DNA of 64,000 bases from Globodera rostochiensis (Eukaryota; Nematoda; Chromadorea; Rhabditida; Heteroderidae): NCBI GenBank assembly GCA_018350325.1, contig JAEVLN010000001.1, forward strand, positions 1,353,501 through 1,417,500, in the 5' to 3' direction. The notes beneath the pieces were generated by a model that made no database searches, was not told the origin of the DNA, and saw only the letters and a program-made list of their open reading frames with translations. Both the position numbers and the translations under genes were made by a program. Shown here piece by piece: positions 50,318-62,062 of this stretch (position 1 is the first letter of the stretch; each line of letters starts with the position of its first letter).

Positions 50318-52496
50318 ATGGGCTCCACTTTTGGTTTGGGCACCTCTCTGCTGGAGCGGTTGAAGAAGTCGCGCGAGAACGACGATTGGGTGGACCGATT
50401 CGTCTACTGGGTCAGCCCATGCGTGATCATCCTGCTGGCGGTAATCATCGGCGCCAAGCAGTTTGTCGGCCAACCTATCCAAGTCCGCCGCATTACTAAT
50501 TTTGTTTTAATTTTATTAACACAGTGCTGGGCACCCAACGAGTTCAAGGGTCAATGGATGAGCTACGCAGAGAGTTACTGTTTTGTGGAAAACACCTATT
50601 TCGTGTCCATGCGTGAGCAGTTCCCAATGCGCGAGATTGACCGGGAGCAGCGTGAAATTGTGAGTGCTGTTTAAGCTAATTGCCGCTAGCAAGGCTAGTA
50701 TCCTGGTGTTTTAAAACTATCCGGTAGGAGGTCATTTACCCGCTTCTTTCCCTTTAATTAAACATACAAATTAAAACTGAACCTTTATGTATTAAAATGC
50801 TTATTTGATTTTGGGCCAAATTAAAAATTCAATAAAAAACGAATTTCAATATTCTACTTTCTTTTACCCCAATTTGACCCCCCCCCCTTGAGACATGGCT
50901 GCGTGGCCAGTGGGGACAAATCAAATGCCGTTCGTGCATATTATCATCCTTTGTCCTTAATTAATTTTTTTGCAAGATTTGTACCTATACAAAAGTACAG
51001 GAAAAATACAGACTTCCTAGTCTACTGTACTCTGTATACAGGAAAAGTACAGGCTGTATACAGCTACAGATCCGAAGCCCAAAACTGCTTTCATTCAACT
51101 CAGATTTACTACCAGTGGATGTCCTTCCTGCTGTTCGGCCAGGCACTGCTTCTGATGGCGCCAAAATTTCTGTGGGAAGCCTTCAATTGGAAATCGGGTC
51201 AGTTTTTTGCTTTTTTTGGACAAATGGACATTTCTGAGTGTTTTGGCTCGCAGGTTTGAACATCAACGTATTGGTGCGGAAGGCACACACGCGGAACAAG
51301 GCCGGCACACGGGAGGCCATGGAGGAGGCGAGTCGGCAGCTCGGCACTTGCATCCACGGCGTCCTGCAGCAGAACGCGCGTGCCAAGGCCCAGTTGGACT
51401 TCAGCAGTTCCTTTGGTCAGTTTCATCATGATCGAATGATTGGTTTATTCAAAGTGATCTAGTCCGATCAAATATTCGCTGGAGTTTGATCAACACATTT
51501 GCTCAGGTCGTTTGGTGCCCGACCACGTGGACTGGAAATCCGTTAGGCCCACACACAGTTTTGTCTCCTTCCATTACATTCTGTTCAAATTGCTCAATCT
51601 CTGCTCGGCACTTGTTCAGCTGTACCTGTACTGATTGTTGTTGATTTTCATATTAAGAAATATGATTTTAAATTTCATCCAATTTTCAAATATAATTTCA
51701 GGCTCAACTGCTTCATGGTGCCTGCCAATTACACTTATTGGGGCTTTGATGTTCTGCGGGATTTGATGGCCGGCCGAGACTGGTCAAGATCCGGACTCTT
51801 TCCAAGGGTCAGCTCCCCCCACCAGCTAATTTATAAATTTTAATTTCAGGTGACTTTCTGCGACTTCAAAATTCGTCAAGCTGCCCAACATCTTCCGCAT
51901 CAACGGTTCACTCTCCAATGTGTCATCATGATCAACATGTTCAACGAAAAGGTCAACCACAGATATGACCTCGAAGGAGGTCTTCTTCTCCAAGCTTTTT
52001 ACGCTTTTGGGCGCTGCCCCTCGAGGGATTGGTTTTCTCCAAAAATTCTTTTAGGTGTTCATTTTCCTCTGGTTCTGGTTGCTCGGAATTGTTTTGCTCA
52101 CTGCGTTTAATTTGCTGCTGTGGCTCTACCGTATATTCAGCAACAAATCCGCCAAAGCATTCATCGTAAAGCATCTGGTCCGTTTTTATCATAATTTCTG
52201 TGCCAAAAACCGATTGTTTTTGCCCCGATCAGCGTCTGGCCAATGCCATTCAATATCCGGATTTGGACGAACACGTGCCGAACTTTGTCCGCGTTCTGTC
52301 CTACGACGGGCTCGTTGTCCTCCGCCTGATCCATTTGAACACCGGTGACATTGAGGTGGTCCGTTCCGAATTCGTTCTATTCTGATCAATCATATCACCA
52401 ACCTTTCAGCTGTCCTCTAAGACGGTTGCACATCTCTGGCACCAATATTTGGATGGCAAGTTCATAAAACACACTTTTTCCAGCCAACAGAGTTGA
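50318..52496 (+). CDS. inx: innexin (gap-junction subunit), complete, 405 aa
   Basis: A four-pass membrane protein that forms invertebrate gap junctions. Ten exons (50318-50482, 50525-50659, 51104-51197, 51254-51415, 51507-51627, 51702-51807, 51850-51951, 52055-52177, 52233-52355, 52410-52496) sum to exactly 406 codons with the stop. It starts MGSTFGLGTSLLERLKKSRE. TM1 is VYWVSPCVIILLAVIIGAKQ. The first outer loop has two cysteines (CWAPNEF and ESYC). TM2 carries the family YYQW motif as YYQWM. The second outer loop includes FPRVTFCDF and FTLQCV, followed by FNEKVFIFLWFW leading into TM4. A cytoplasmic tail of about 100 residues ends FSSQQS. All splice sites are GT-AG. The third exon is preceded by a longer intron with a C run. 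The length is typical of nematode innexins. The specific paralogue cannot be named by eye. Confidence 0.95.
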
Positions 52497-53473
52497 GCAG
52501 CGAGTTGGGGGGAATTAGCACTTTTCTAATTCTAAAATGGATTTTGGAGAAAAATATAAAACTCATGAATTAGATTTATGTATTCCAAAACATTGGCTCT
52601 AATTATGAAATGACAAAAAATGATCAGTGAAGGTGTCAAAATTGCGAAGCTAAAGATGGTCAACAACAGACAATGTGGCGCAGACACGTTGCAAAACCCG
52701 AACTTTGAGCAAAAATCAAACGGGGTTTGCTACAAAGAGAAGAGAATCTGATCACCGACCAGCAGGGAATTGGATTGCATTTTTCAACCGATCGTGCCAC
52801 CCATTGGATGTTCGAAAATCATGTTTTTTTGCATCTTTTATTTCTAACCCTTTGCTGAAAAACCTGCCGAGAAGCCATTGTCCAACCCCGTTGAATGCAT
52901 AAGCCAAAAATAAAATGTCATTATCGATTGCACTGTGTAAAAGCGTTATCATATAACAAATACCTATCTGTGTTCACATTCACTTTTCATCATTTTCCTC
53001 CATCTATATCACCATAAATTTTATTTTTGATTTGTTTTATAATATCCAATCATTTAACATTTAATGCAACTGTTAAATCTGTATTATCCATTAAACTATG
53101 TTAAATCCATTTTGGTTTCTCCATCACTCCCCCTTCCCTGTTTCCGGTGCCGCTCCGTCCAACTGAATGTACCAAAGTCGGGCGGGAGGATGTGCTCAAC
53201 TGAAAAATAATAGAATAGTTCAGTTCAATTATCTAATTCGGACGGTTAACATAAATTAAATATCCAATTTTTTTCTCGACGGCGCCTACGGCGGCGGACT
53301 CCCACACCCCGGGGATGGGCTCCGACGACTTCAAATTTTTGGGAAATTGGAGATCAAAATTCCGAGCCGCCCAAAATGTCGGAAGTCGGAATAATCGGTT
53401 GTGATCTTCAACTTTGATTTCTTCTTTCCTCATTCCTGGTGATCAGGAGCCGACTATCTTGTATAATTTAATC
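52497..53473. other. intergenic, nothing seen
   Basis: AT-rich sequence between the convergent innexin gene and the minus-strand gene ending at 53474. It contains the 3' untranslated regions of both but no recognisable gene. Confidence 0.5.
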
Positions 53474-55648
53474 TCAGATCAGATCATCGCCACAAACCCG
53501 TCTGATGAGTGATGGCCTCGCCTTTCCCAGCTGCTGCTGTTGGGGTGCCACTATTTTATCCTTCTGATGTTGTTGTTGTTGCATTTGGGTTTTAGTCGCT
53601 GCTGCAGCCGCCCTCATCGGTAGCCAAACCGAGGAGCTAGCAGTTGCGGCAGCACCGTTTGTGTTCCTTTTATTTGACGTTGTCGTCGTCGTCGTTGCGG
53701 TCGCTTTTCCGCCACCACCTGACCTTGTTTTCTGAAATTTTTGTTTTTATATGTACTCTTTTTCCAAGATGCAGGACATTTACGGATCCGCCCAGTTCGG
53801 CGCGATCAGTCATAACTTAGTTATTAGGCACAGGGTTTCTATTTATGCACGTTTCCGTGATTTTTCCACGTTTTGGGGCTCTTTGTCACGTTTTTTCCAC
53901 GTTTTTTAAAGCTGGCACGTTTTCCACGTTTTGGGTTTTTTTTTGCCACGTTTTTTCCACGGTTTGGCCTTGAATGGATTAAAAATTTGTAAACACTTCG
54001 CCAATATTTGGACCAATTTTCTTAACAAATCCTTAATCTTCAAAAAAAAAAAATTTCGGACCTCTCCCAACGGCCATTTTTTAAAATTTTGGTTGCAAAT
54101 CCCTTAACAAATTGAGTCAAAAATTCAAAAATTTTCAGAAGCTCTCAGTATGATGAACCTTTGATTAAGCTAAAGTTCTTTAAAAAACTATATAGCTTAA
54201 AACGTGTGAATATTGCCATTTTTCGTGCCATTCATCGTTGTGGCGTCATAACTTTCTTTGTTTAAGTTAAATCGCTTAGCTCTTTTCTATTATAGCATCT
54301 AATAGTGCTTTCGAATGATACTAATTTGTAAGATTATTTGTCAAATTAGCAAAAATTTATAACGTTTCAAACTTGTCGGCGCCGAACTGGGCCGCGCCGA
54401 ATTGATCCCGACCGGATATTTATGGGTAGTTAAGTAGTTGGACACAACAACTTTTTGGACTTACCGCTACTGTAAATCCATCGCCTCCCACCGTCGCCAT
54501 GCTTTTTGTCGTTTTTAATACAGCGGTTGTTTTTGTGCCGATGCCGATCTGCTGCACTTTTTGCTGACTTGCTTTTACCTGTGACGGCCTCAATGGGCGT
54601 TCCGATGGTTGAGTTTGTCTTGGAGTCGTCTGTTCCGACGACATTTGGCCATTGTTCGGCTTAACAACCGTCCGAATTCGGCACACTGCCGGAGGCCCTT
54701 TTGGTGCTGATGATTCAGTACACTTTGATACTGCAGTGGGCAAAGCTCGCTGTGCATAGACAGGCACTCGAGACAAATTCGACATTTTCAATGTTATAGT
54801 TATCTTGTTGTTTGTGTCCGTGGCACTTTCAGCCTTCCCAATCCGTTCTGATATTGCTTGCACTCCGGGCATCCCTCTAGGTTGCTGCAGATTGACTTCT
54901 TCAGTATTTCCATCAACACTTTTTCTCTTCCTAAATTTGTCTTCCGCACCCCGATGGAAGTGCGTCTTTGCCTTCATGCTCATCGTCACCAGTGCGGATG
55001 GTATTGTTTTGTGCACTATTTTGCCCTCTTTTGGCACCATTTGTTGTGTCGTCAATTTGGCCTCTTTCGGCATCATTTGTTGCATTGACAATTTTGCTTC
55101 ATTTTTTGCCGTTTCCTTCACCAAATTGGCCTCTTTTTGTGCCATTCTTGTATGCTTTTCCTCTCCATTCTCTTCTTCAATTGTTTTTGCATTCTTTACC
55201 TCTCTGTCATTTGCTATTTCCACCCTCCTCATTAGTGCCTGATCCACCACTGCTTCAAGGCTCTCCTCAGCGACTTCGTTTACTCCCATTCGTTCATTAC
55301 ACTGAAACAGAGTTCACTTTTCCGCTGTAGACCGAAACTTTAAGGTTCCCAGACTTGAGGTACTCTAAAGCGAGATTTCAAGTCCTAATACGCTAGATCG
55401 AGACTCTCAACATCCCAATAATCGAGATTTAGACCCTCGAACACTCAACCCTCCCCAACTGTCCAACCTCCTCCAGTCCATTAAGGAATTGACGGCCATC
55501 CAGCAACGGTGTAACGGAATGTGCCGTCCGTCGCCGCCTCACCTTCCCCGGGGACGACGAGCCGCACGGCGTTTGTTGTTGCCTCTCCCTCTCGTCCACC
55601 AAAGCAAAACTTTGCCGACCACTCTCCTGTCGAGCCCGTTTGACCACA
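53474..55648 (-). CDS. unidentified Lys/Gln/Thr/Ala-rich protein, 5' end unresolved
   Basis: Not recognised. Three minus-strand exons, 55543-55648, 54465-55301 and 53474-53731, join in phase to give about 400 codons. The first exon is basic (VVKRARQESGRQSFALVDER). The long middle exon has a repeated KEA/MVPKE segment (MQQMMPKEAKLTTQQMVPKE) and many Lys, Glu, Thr and Gln. The last exon is low-complexity: a Thr run, AAATASSS, MQQQQHQKDK and APQQQQLGKARPS, ending CGDDLI. No membrane segment or known domain is visible. The composition suggests a disordered, possibly nuclear or cytoskeletal protein. The donor GTAAGT at 54464 and the acceptor before 53731 are good. A start codon upstream of 55648 was not fixed. 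A long foldback repeat begins about 80 bases upstream. Confidence 0.6.
53845..53965. repeat. CCACGTTTT short repeat cluster in an intron
   Basis: CCACGTTTT or CACGTTTTTTCC words recur about eight times within 120 bases, inside the intron 53732-54464 of the minus-strand gene. Confidence 0.6.
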
Positions 55649-55729
55649 CTGAAATTACAAAATTTAAAACTTAAAATTGGAATTGAGCAGGATGAGAATT
55701 TGGGATTGAAAAATCTCGGGGGGTACATG

Positions 55730-56263
55730 TCAACTCGCCGACGCCGACTCGCCGACGGTTGACTCGACGACGGTTCGACTCGCCGACGGTTGAATCGCCG
55801 ATAATAGTTATTTTATCTATCAACTTAACTTTTTTAAATATAAAAAGTCAGACTTCTAACATTCTCAATTTAGTTCTTGAAAAAAATGGCGGAATTAAAA
55901 AATGAGTCAAACCAAAAAAAAGTTATATTTGAAACTTTGAAAAATGTTTGAATTCGCGTTCGGGGGTCGACATTCGCAAACCCGACTCTGTTCGTGCCCT
56001 ACGTTTATATGTACCCTAGAAAAACATGCATTTAAACTTATAAACACCAAAGTTTTAGAATTTTTTTCAGTCGGGACCTCAATTCTTCATGATTGCCGCA
56101 AATTTTTCCCAGAACTTAAATTGAAATTGTTACAAATCTGACTTTTTATATTTAAAAAAGTTAAGTTGATAGATAAAACAAAATTAACTATTATCGGCGA
56201 ATCGACCGTCGGCGAGTCGGCTTCGGCGAGTTGACCATCGACGAGTCGGCGTCGGCGAGTTGA
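55730..56263. mobile_element. foldback element with about 150-bp inverted arms
   Basis: The left arm, from TCAACTCGCCGACGCCGACT at 55730 to about 55880, is matched in reverse by about 56110-56263, which ends GAGTCGGCGTCGGCGAGTTGA. The arms share CGCCGACG sub-repeats, then CGATAATAGTTA, TATCTATCAACTTAACTTTT and AATATAAAAAGTCAGA. A spacer of about 230 bases holds no convincing gene. It lies between the formin gene and the unidentified gene at 53474-55648. Confidence 0.8.
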
Positions 56264-56514
56264 ACTGCTCCCATCTCGCGAGTTAGGCCTCGGAAAACTC
56301 CCGATATTTTCGCACGACATTGAAAAAGACTAAATCAGCACAGATTATTGTCATTGCCGATCATAGTTCAAATTTGATCAAGTCAGTCAAACATATTCAG
56401 TGGGTTTCGACCTCCCAGTTTGATCCGGCACAAACCATTTCAGTGCCATTCCATTGAAACTCTCAGGCAGCTTTCTGAATTGTTGAGCCGCATCCATCTG
56501 TTGTTGATCCCTTT

Positions 56515-59500
56515 CTACAAACCGTCGATTGTCCTTAAAAAGTCCTTCTGTTCATGTGCCTGACATGTAAATGGCACCTCTACGGCCTTCTCGAAGCGCG
56601 TGATGAACCAGGCAATCACCTTGAAGCATTCTTCCAGAGAAAAATTCTGCTCCTGTTCACACAAAAAAGTGGCAACCGAACGGCGCAGTGTACCCAATTC
56701 AGCCAGTTGACGCTCCGCCAAAGCGATGATGTGACGCGATTTCTGTCACAAAAAATGGGTAAAAAGCCGCAGATAAAAATACCTTCAAAAAAATGAGAAA
56801 GTCTTCAAGAAATGCGTCCCCTCCGGCGTTGGAAACAAATGTTGTCCTCGAGATTCCCTCCTCCAAGCAATGCATCCGTTCCAACAGACCGCGCACATCA
56901 TCGCTAATTGCTTCCAGGGATGATCTAGTTTGGGTATCAAACGATTAAAAGTTTCAGCATTCGGAGCTTGTTAACTAAAATACCGAGTTTCCCTATTCAG
57001 AGTTCGGAATTTATCTCGGAAGTTCTCGTGAACTCGGAATTGCCGAGTTCGAACCGAATGGTTCAGGTTTGAACCGGTAAATCTCGACCGGTCGCCCCTT
57101 AAGTCGGGAACTCTTTCCCACTTCCAACTGACTTGGCCGATTCGCGGACATTTGCCAGCTCAGTCGCCAGCGCTTGCGCACAGTTGCCCACTTGCTGCAA
57201 TTTGAGCCACAACACATTAGCATTGGACAAACAATCATAATCAAAAAGGAATCTATCGATTCGATCGCCAACCGATCATTCGTAATATATTTATCGTGCA
57301 TTATTGCCTGTGCCACAAAATGCAGCAGAGTGCGTCCCCGGGTACCGCCGATTGTCTTCACGTCTTCAACCTTCCACAACGAGCTGAGCCGAAATCCGAC
57401 CGCGTTGCCGGAGCCCGCCCCATGGTTCAGGTAGTTTCCCAGATGTAGCAAAGCATAGAGCACCTTGCGCAACGTGCCGCTGGATAAAAGCTCTATAAAC
57501 AACAGACCATCAAACGATATTGACTTTGAGGAAAATTTGGACCGGGGATAAGATCGGGGCAAATTCCCAGTAACAACCCACTCACCTTGGCATCCGTTCA
57601 GCCACACTTTTAGCCCCAGTCCACCGTCATTGGGCCTATTTATGTCCAGCATGCCCTCAAGGTCCAGCTTGAACAGCATTGCCTCCAACCGGAGGCGATG
57701 TGCCGGAATGCGTTCGGTCAGTGCTAACAGAAATTGTTCAGCTGCGCCCAACATTTGCTTGTCGCCGGAAAAGTCGCGCAATATTTTTTGCTAAATTTTT
57801 GAGAAAAAATTTATTGGAAACAAAACGGTCGTTCGCATTAACCTCTTCAGCTGATGGAAGAAGGTGTGAAATTGTTCGCAAACGATCTGCGCCAATTTTG
57901 TCCGCTTTACCGTCGGCCAAATCTTTCAACAATTGGTCACTGTCCCTGCACATTTTGAGGAACACATTTACACCTATAATAACATGGGATTTTGAGCCAC
58001 CCAAAAGTTAAGTATTTGGTTTTCGGTCGGTCAGGTTCGGGCTGAAACTGAACCGACAACCCACCCTGCTATTCATAGTCTACAAATGGGATAAAGTAGG
58101 ATTTAGCACCGGTCACGATCTCAAACGCCCCCAACCGATCCGCTCCCACGATTACATCCCCCCAACAACATGTCTCCCGGCTTACTCCCCCCCCCCCTCC
58201 CCGACAAACTCACTTAAACTTCGTTTTGAATCCAACAATGTCACACAGTCACCCCCGTTCAACATCATTGACGAACGGCGCCGTGCTGATGATGGAGCCG
58301 AACGACAAGAAATGTCCGAAATGTTTTGGGGCGTATTGGAAGGGCATCCAAATAACGCGTCCAACACAGTAAAGTCGAGATGATCACCTGAACAAAATAA
58401 ACAATAAACTCTGATCGAGAAATTGTTTATTGTCAACAACAAACGCATTTCTTGGTCCACCGCCTCCATTGTTTGCCAAACATTGGCGGACGCTGCACTA
58501 GCGGCAATTGCATTCGTTGGCAATTTGGTCCACTGCAGATGGCGCAGACGTCGGCACTGGTCGGGCAGTACTTTTGGTCGAAGCGCACTCGGAATATCAG
58601 CCGTCTGGTTGGGCCCACGGCAAGTCGATGGAGATGAGAGTGGTGGTGGCGGTGGACGGACCAGTGACACTGGTGGTGGAGGCGGAGGGGCGGGCGGAAA
58701 GGATGATGAAGAGCGTGGGCACACGGATGCTGGGGACAGTAGCGGTGAGGCAAGAGGCGGCGGTGTGCCGGCGGAACATTGGCGGGACTGCAGCCGATTG
58801 TCCAAAGGAGAGCTGCTGATCAATGTGATCAATGATCGGTTTGAAGCGGCAAAAGTGCGCAGAAGTTGGGCTAGCAGTGGCACTTCGTGTGCTGGAAGGG
58901 TGTGTATAAGACGGATGACTGCATCCAGTTGGCCATCCTTGTGCTCATCCTCCTGTGTTTATAAGCAATCCATGCGGGGATAAAACCGAAATTGTGTCGT
59001 GTCAACTCTCCGACCTTCTTTCCACCCGTCACCATCAGCTGCTGCTGCTGCTTTGATTCCTCCTCGTCGCCGGAAAATGTGCCTGAGTCGGCGTCTGTAC
59101 GACTCGTGGTTGCGTCTTCCCCATTCTCTTCCGCCTTCGCGTGCATCATCATCGTCATCCAGTCCTCAATTGCCTCTTCTAGCAGCACGCCGAAAGAAGA
59201 AGGAACAGCAGCACTGTCAGTGGTGAGAGAGTAAAGACGAAAACGATTCCTGAATGTGTCGGGTGGGGAAATAGAAGAATAAAATTGCTGGAAGATGGTT
59301 AGGGAGGGTCTCCTCTGGAGGCTAGCAAGGATGTGGGATGGATGGTCGGATGAATCAGCTCATCAGCAGTGGAAGGATGGGGGCATAAGGAGGAGGAGGG
59401 GGGGGGGGGGGGGGGCGGTTGGGCAAACTAAGAGGAAGATGACACTTCCCCTGCCCTCTCCAGCCCAGCTAGCCCATTCTTCTTCCAAAAAACCTATCAC

Positions 59501-60226
59501 TCACCGTAGGGACAGCACCGCATCGTCAAAGCGTAACGCTAAAAAAAAGAAATTCATTCCTAGCTCATCCATTGCCAAAATGTGTCAGAAAAGGATCATG
59601 ATTGGGCCATTAAATTGCCAATTCATATTACGACACGCCAAAAAAGTTCATTTCCCATAAAAAGTGCCAAAAATGGTCCATCTCCATTCCCACCTTCCAT
59701 CTGATTGCAAAGTCGCTGCTTGGTCAGTTTATCGGATGCCAAGCGAAACAACCGCGCTAGAAGGCGTACAACCGCAACAGCAACCGAAAAATGACGGGTG
59801 GAGCGCAATTCGCCCAGCAGAGGGGATAGAGAATGGGGACACTCGTTTGGATCCTTTCAAATTAGCGCCATTTGTAGTCAGTAAAAAAACTAAGTTGCAA
59901 TGATTGATCTTTTCACACCTGCCAACACCAAAGTTGCTCAATGACGGCAAAATTGCCGCGGTTGAATGAGTTTAAAAGCATATTATTCAATAAATCCATC
60001 ATATTTGTGCCTGTCAATCAATAAATTTTTTTATTTTCCGCAAAAGATTGCGTTATGCCAATGCCAAGTCAAATGGCAATGCCAATGACAAAACTGACCG
60101 AAGGCGAGCCGCAGAAAATGCTGTTGTTGATCCTCAATGATGAGGTCCAAAGAAGACGAACTTTCCACGGGCGAGGAGGCGCTGGATTCCGAGCACAATG
60201 CCACCATTGTGGCTGAGAATAACTCT
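56515..60226 (-). CDS. formin, INF2-like (DID-FH1-FH2), 5' partial
   Basis: Predicted actin-filament nucleator and elongator. Exons in order: 60099-60226, 59919-60010, 59694-59853, 59505-59538, 59015-59213, 58445-58952, 58214-58387, 57843-57973, 57586-57790, 57308-57492, about 57115-57194, 56783-56924, 56515-56742. The N-terminal helical exons (IEDQQQHFLRLAF; RHFSVAVAVVRLLARLF; LLEEAIEDWMTMMMHAKAEE; IRLIHTLPAHEVPLLAQLLR) fit a DID-type repeat region. FH1 is a short proline-rich stretch (FPPAPPPPPP, RPPPPPL). FH2 starts LRHLQWTKLP and includes LLDSKRSLSVNVFLKM, LRDFSGDKQML, RLRLEAMLFK, LHLGNYLNHGAGSGNAVGFR and LSSLWKVEDVKT. It ends with a helix, RQLAELGTLRRSVATFLCEQ. Phases agree except around 57115-56924, which is unresolved. 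The intron after 57308 needs a GC donor. Similarity to INF2/form3 is by memory only. Confidence 0.85.
59398..59415 (+). repeat. poly-G tract (18 G) in a formin intron
   Basis: GGAGGAGGA followed by 18 consecutive G, within the intron between the 59505-59538 microexon and the exon 59015-59213. Confidence 0.85.
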
Positions 60227-61704
60227 CTGGAGAAGATGGAAAGTAATAGATCACGTGGTTGGAAAGGAGAGGAAGAGATTGATCAGTGAAAAGAGAACAA
60301 AAAGTGAGTGGAATGAGGAAAAATATTAATATGATTAATTCCAAAGTGTTCCTGTGAGATGATTAATTCCAAAAATATTTTCTTAAGCAAACGACTGATC
60401 ATCCAATACCTCATCCATCACTCTTTTCGACCACATTTATTGGACTTGTACATAAGGAGGCAGAAATAAGAAAAAGGCATCGGAAGACCAAATGCGAAAA
60501 AAGTCACTCGAGAAATGGTCTTGGAAGGGTAGACAGGATGAGAATCCTGATCCGGATCGGAAAGTTGCAGAAGGGTCCCGATTGTCCGTTCCGACCATCG
60601 TTCGACGCTAGGCCAAAGAAACTCTCCCGCACTCCCCGTCTTCATTTCAATGGGACGAAACACAGATGAAGAACAAAGCAAAGAAATATTTGGAGTGGAG
60701 GTTTACAAAAAGTGTGGACTTATCCGCTGAAAAGAAACATAAACAAAGTGAAGATGGATATGATGGATGGATGTTCTTCATCGGCGGGAAAAATCGGATG
60801 AGCCCCATCCCGATCCATGGAGGGAGGATGTCTGCCGGATGTGAGCTGCTCCTCTTCAGCATAGATGATCATCATCCAGTTTACAGGGTGGATGCCTCCG
60901 GAAAATAAATTGGAGTGATCGGAAGGGATCAAATCATAAAAATCATTCATTCTCCACCCCCTCCCCCATCTTTCCACCAATTTTCCCACAGTGTGACAAC
61001 TGTGACACCTTTCCCGCAAGCAGAAATGAAAATGGATAAAAGAAATTCAAATGATTTTGATGGCGGCAGTTTGATTCTTCCCCATCATCATTATTTATTG
61101 CGGGGGGGGGGGGATGGGGGGCGGGGATGATTTATGCACATTTTGGCCAGAGGAGTAACAACAACGAAGAAGGCGGAGAAATGGTGCCGTAAAATCATCC
61201 GCTTGCACCTGGTGAGGGACAAGCGCTTTTACTAGTTGTAAAAAAGAAAGCGTCCCCTGCTTTGCCCTTCCGTGTCGATTTTGACCCTTTTTGAAGGGGG
61301 CAAGTGGGGGCAGGGGACACTTTTTATGTCTTCGGCGGGCCGTTGGAATGGATTATTTGCATTTTGATGAGAATGGAGAGGGGGGGGGGGGGGGGGGGGG
61401 AGGGGGGGACGAAGACGGAGGGGACGAGGAGGGAGGGGGGGGGGGTAACGGAATGACTTTCGCTATCACCAGCAGTAAGAATGGATGTACAAACAAATTC
61501 GTTGGGCAGAGCAAAAGCTTTGGGCTTCACTCTTCAAACCCATTCCACTGAGCACCACCAATGAATGGAATTATAATGGTCACTTGTGACTGCTCGAGAC
61601 TTGTTTTACCGAGACAAAACAAGAGAATAGTCCCGGCTCGAAAAGTTGGTCAGCTCTAGACTCTCGAGCAGCATCAATAATAGAAGAATGTTGAGATAGC
61701 ACAA
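60227..61704. other. between formin exons and AP-2 gene; no exon fixed
   Basis: Further 5' exons of the formin must lie here, because the exon at 60099-60226 starts inside a codon. They were not identified. The plus frame 60666-60908 and several minus frames show no family features. G runs occur at about 61103-61112 and 61380-61400. Confidence 0.4.
61380..61445 (+). repeat. poly-G/GA tract (21 G, then interrupted G runs)
   Basis: 21 consecutive G at 61380-61400, then AGGGGGGGAC, GAGGAGGGAGG and a further G run to about 61445. Confidence 0.85.
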
Positions 61705-61869
61705 ATGAATGAAGATGTGGAAGTGTGCGATTGGGTCCAGCTCTTTAGGGGAGAGTCATTCAAGGCAGCCTTCGAGGAAGCGATAAAATCGTCAAAATAT
61801 CCCATCGTGGGGGCATTACTGGAATTTTACTCCCTCCTCCCCCCACTACCACACATTCAATTTATTCTG
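61705..61869 (+). CDS. possible small plus-strand exon of unknown function
   Basis: An ATG at 61705 opens 55 codons (MNEDVEVCDWVQLFRGESFK, then AAFEEAIKSSKYPIVGALLE) ending at a good donor, CTG then GTAAGA, at 61870. Codon texture is protein-like. No next exon was found, and both neighbours lie on the minus strand. It is unassigned. Confidence 0.3.
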
Positions 61870-62062
61870 GTAAGATGCTTATCGTTTTCATCTGGAGCGG
61901 ATATGCATCCGCCTTCCCACCCTTGAGTCGTCTCGTCAACAAGTGCACTTTCTTTTATTTTACTAATAATTCCATTGTGTCCATCCAGGGATTAATCATG
62001 TGTGTTGATCATTGAGCATTTGGATCGGTTTGGCATTTGACCCCTGGCGGAAGGAACGTCTT

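Noticed and set aside
54805..55330. Plus-strand frames of 76-145 codons
   Set aside because: They are shadows of the long minus-strand exon 54465-55301, which has matching splice sites and phases.
58423..58983. Plus-strand 186-codon Gly-rich frame
   Set aside because: It is antisense to the proline-rich FH1 region of the formin.
60666..60908. Plus-strand 80-codon ORF
   Set aside because: No splice context or recognisable motif, and a minus-strand frame covers the same bases. Left unassigned.
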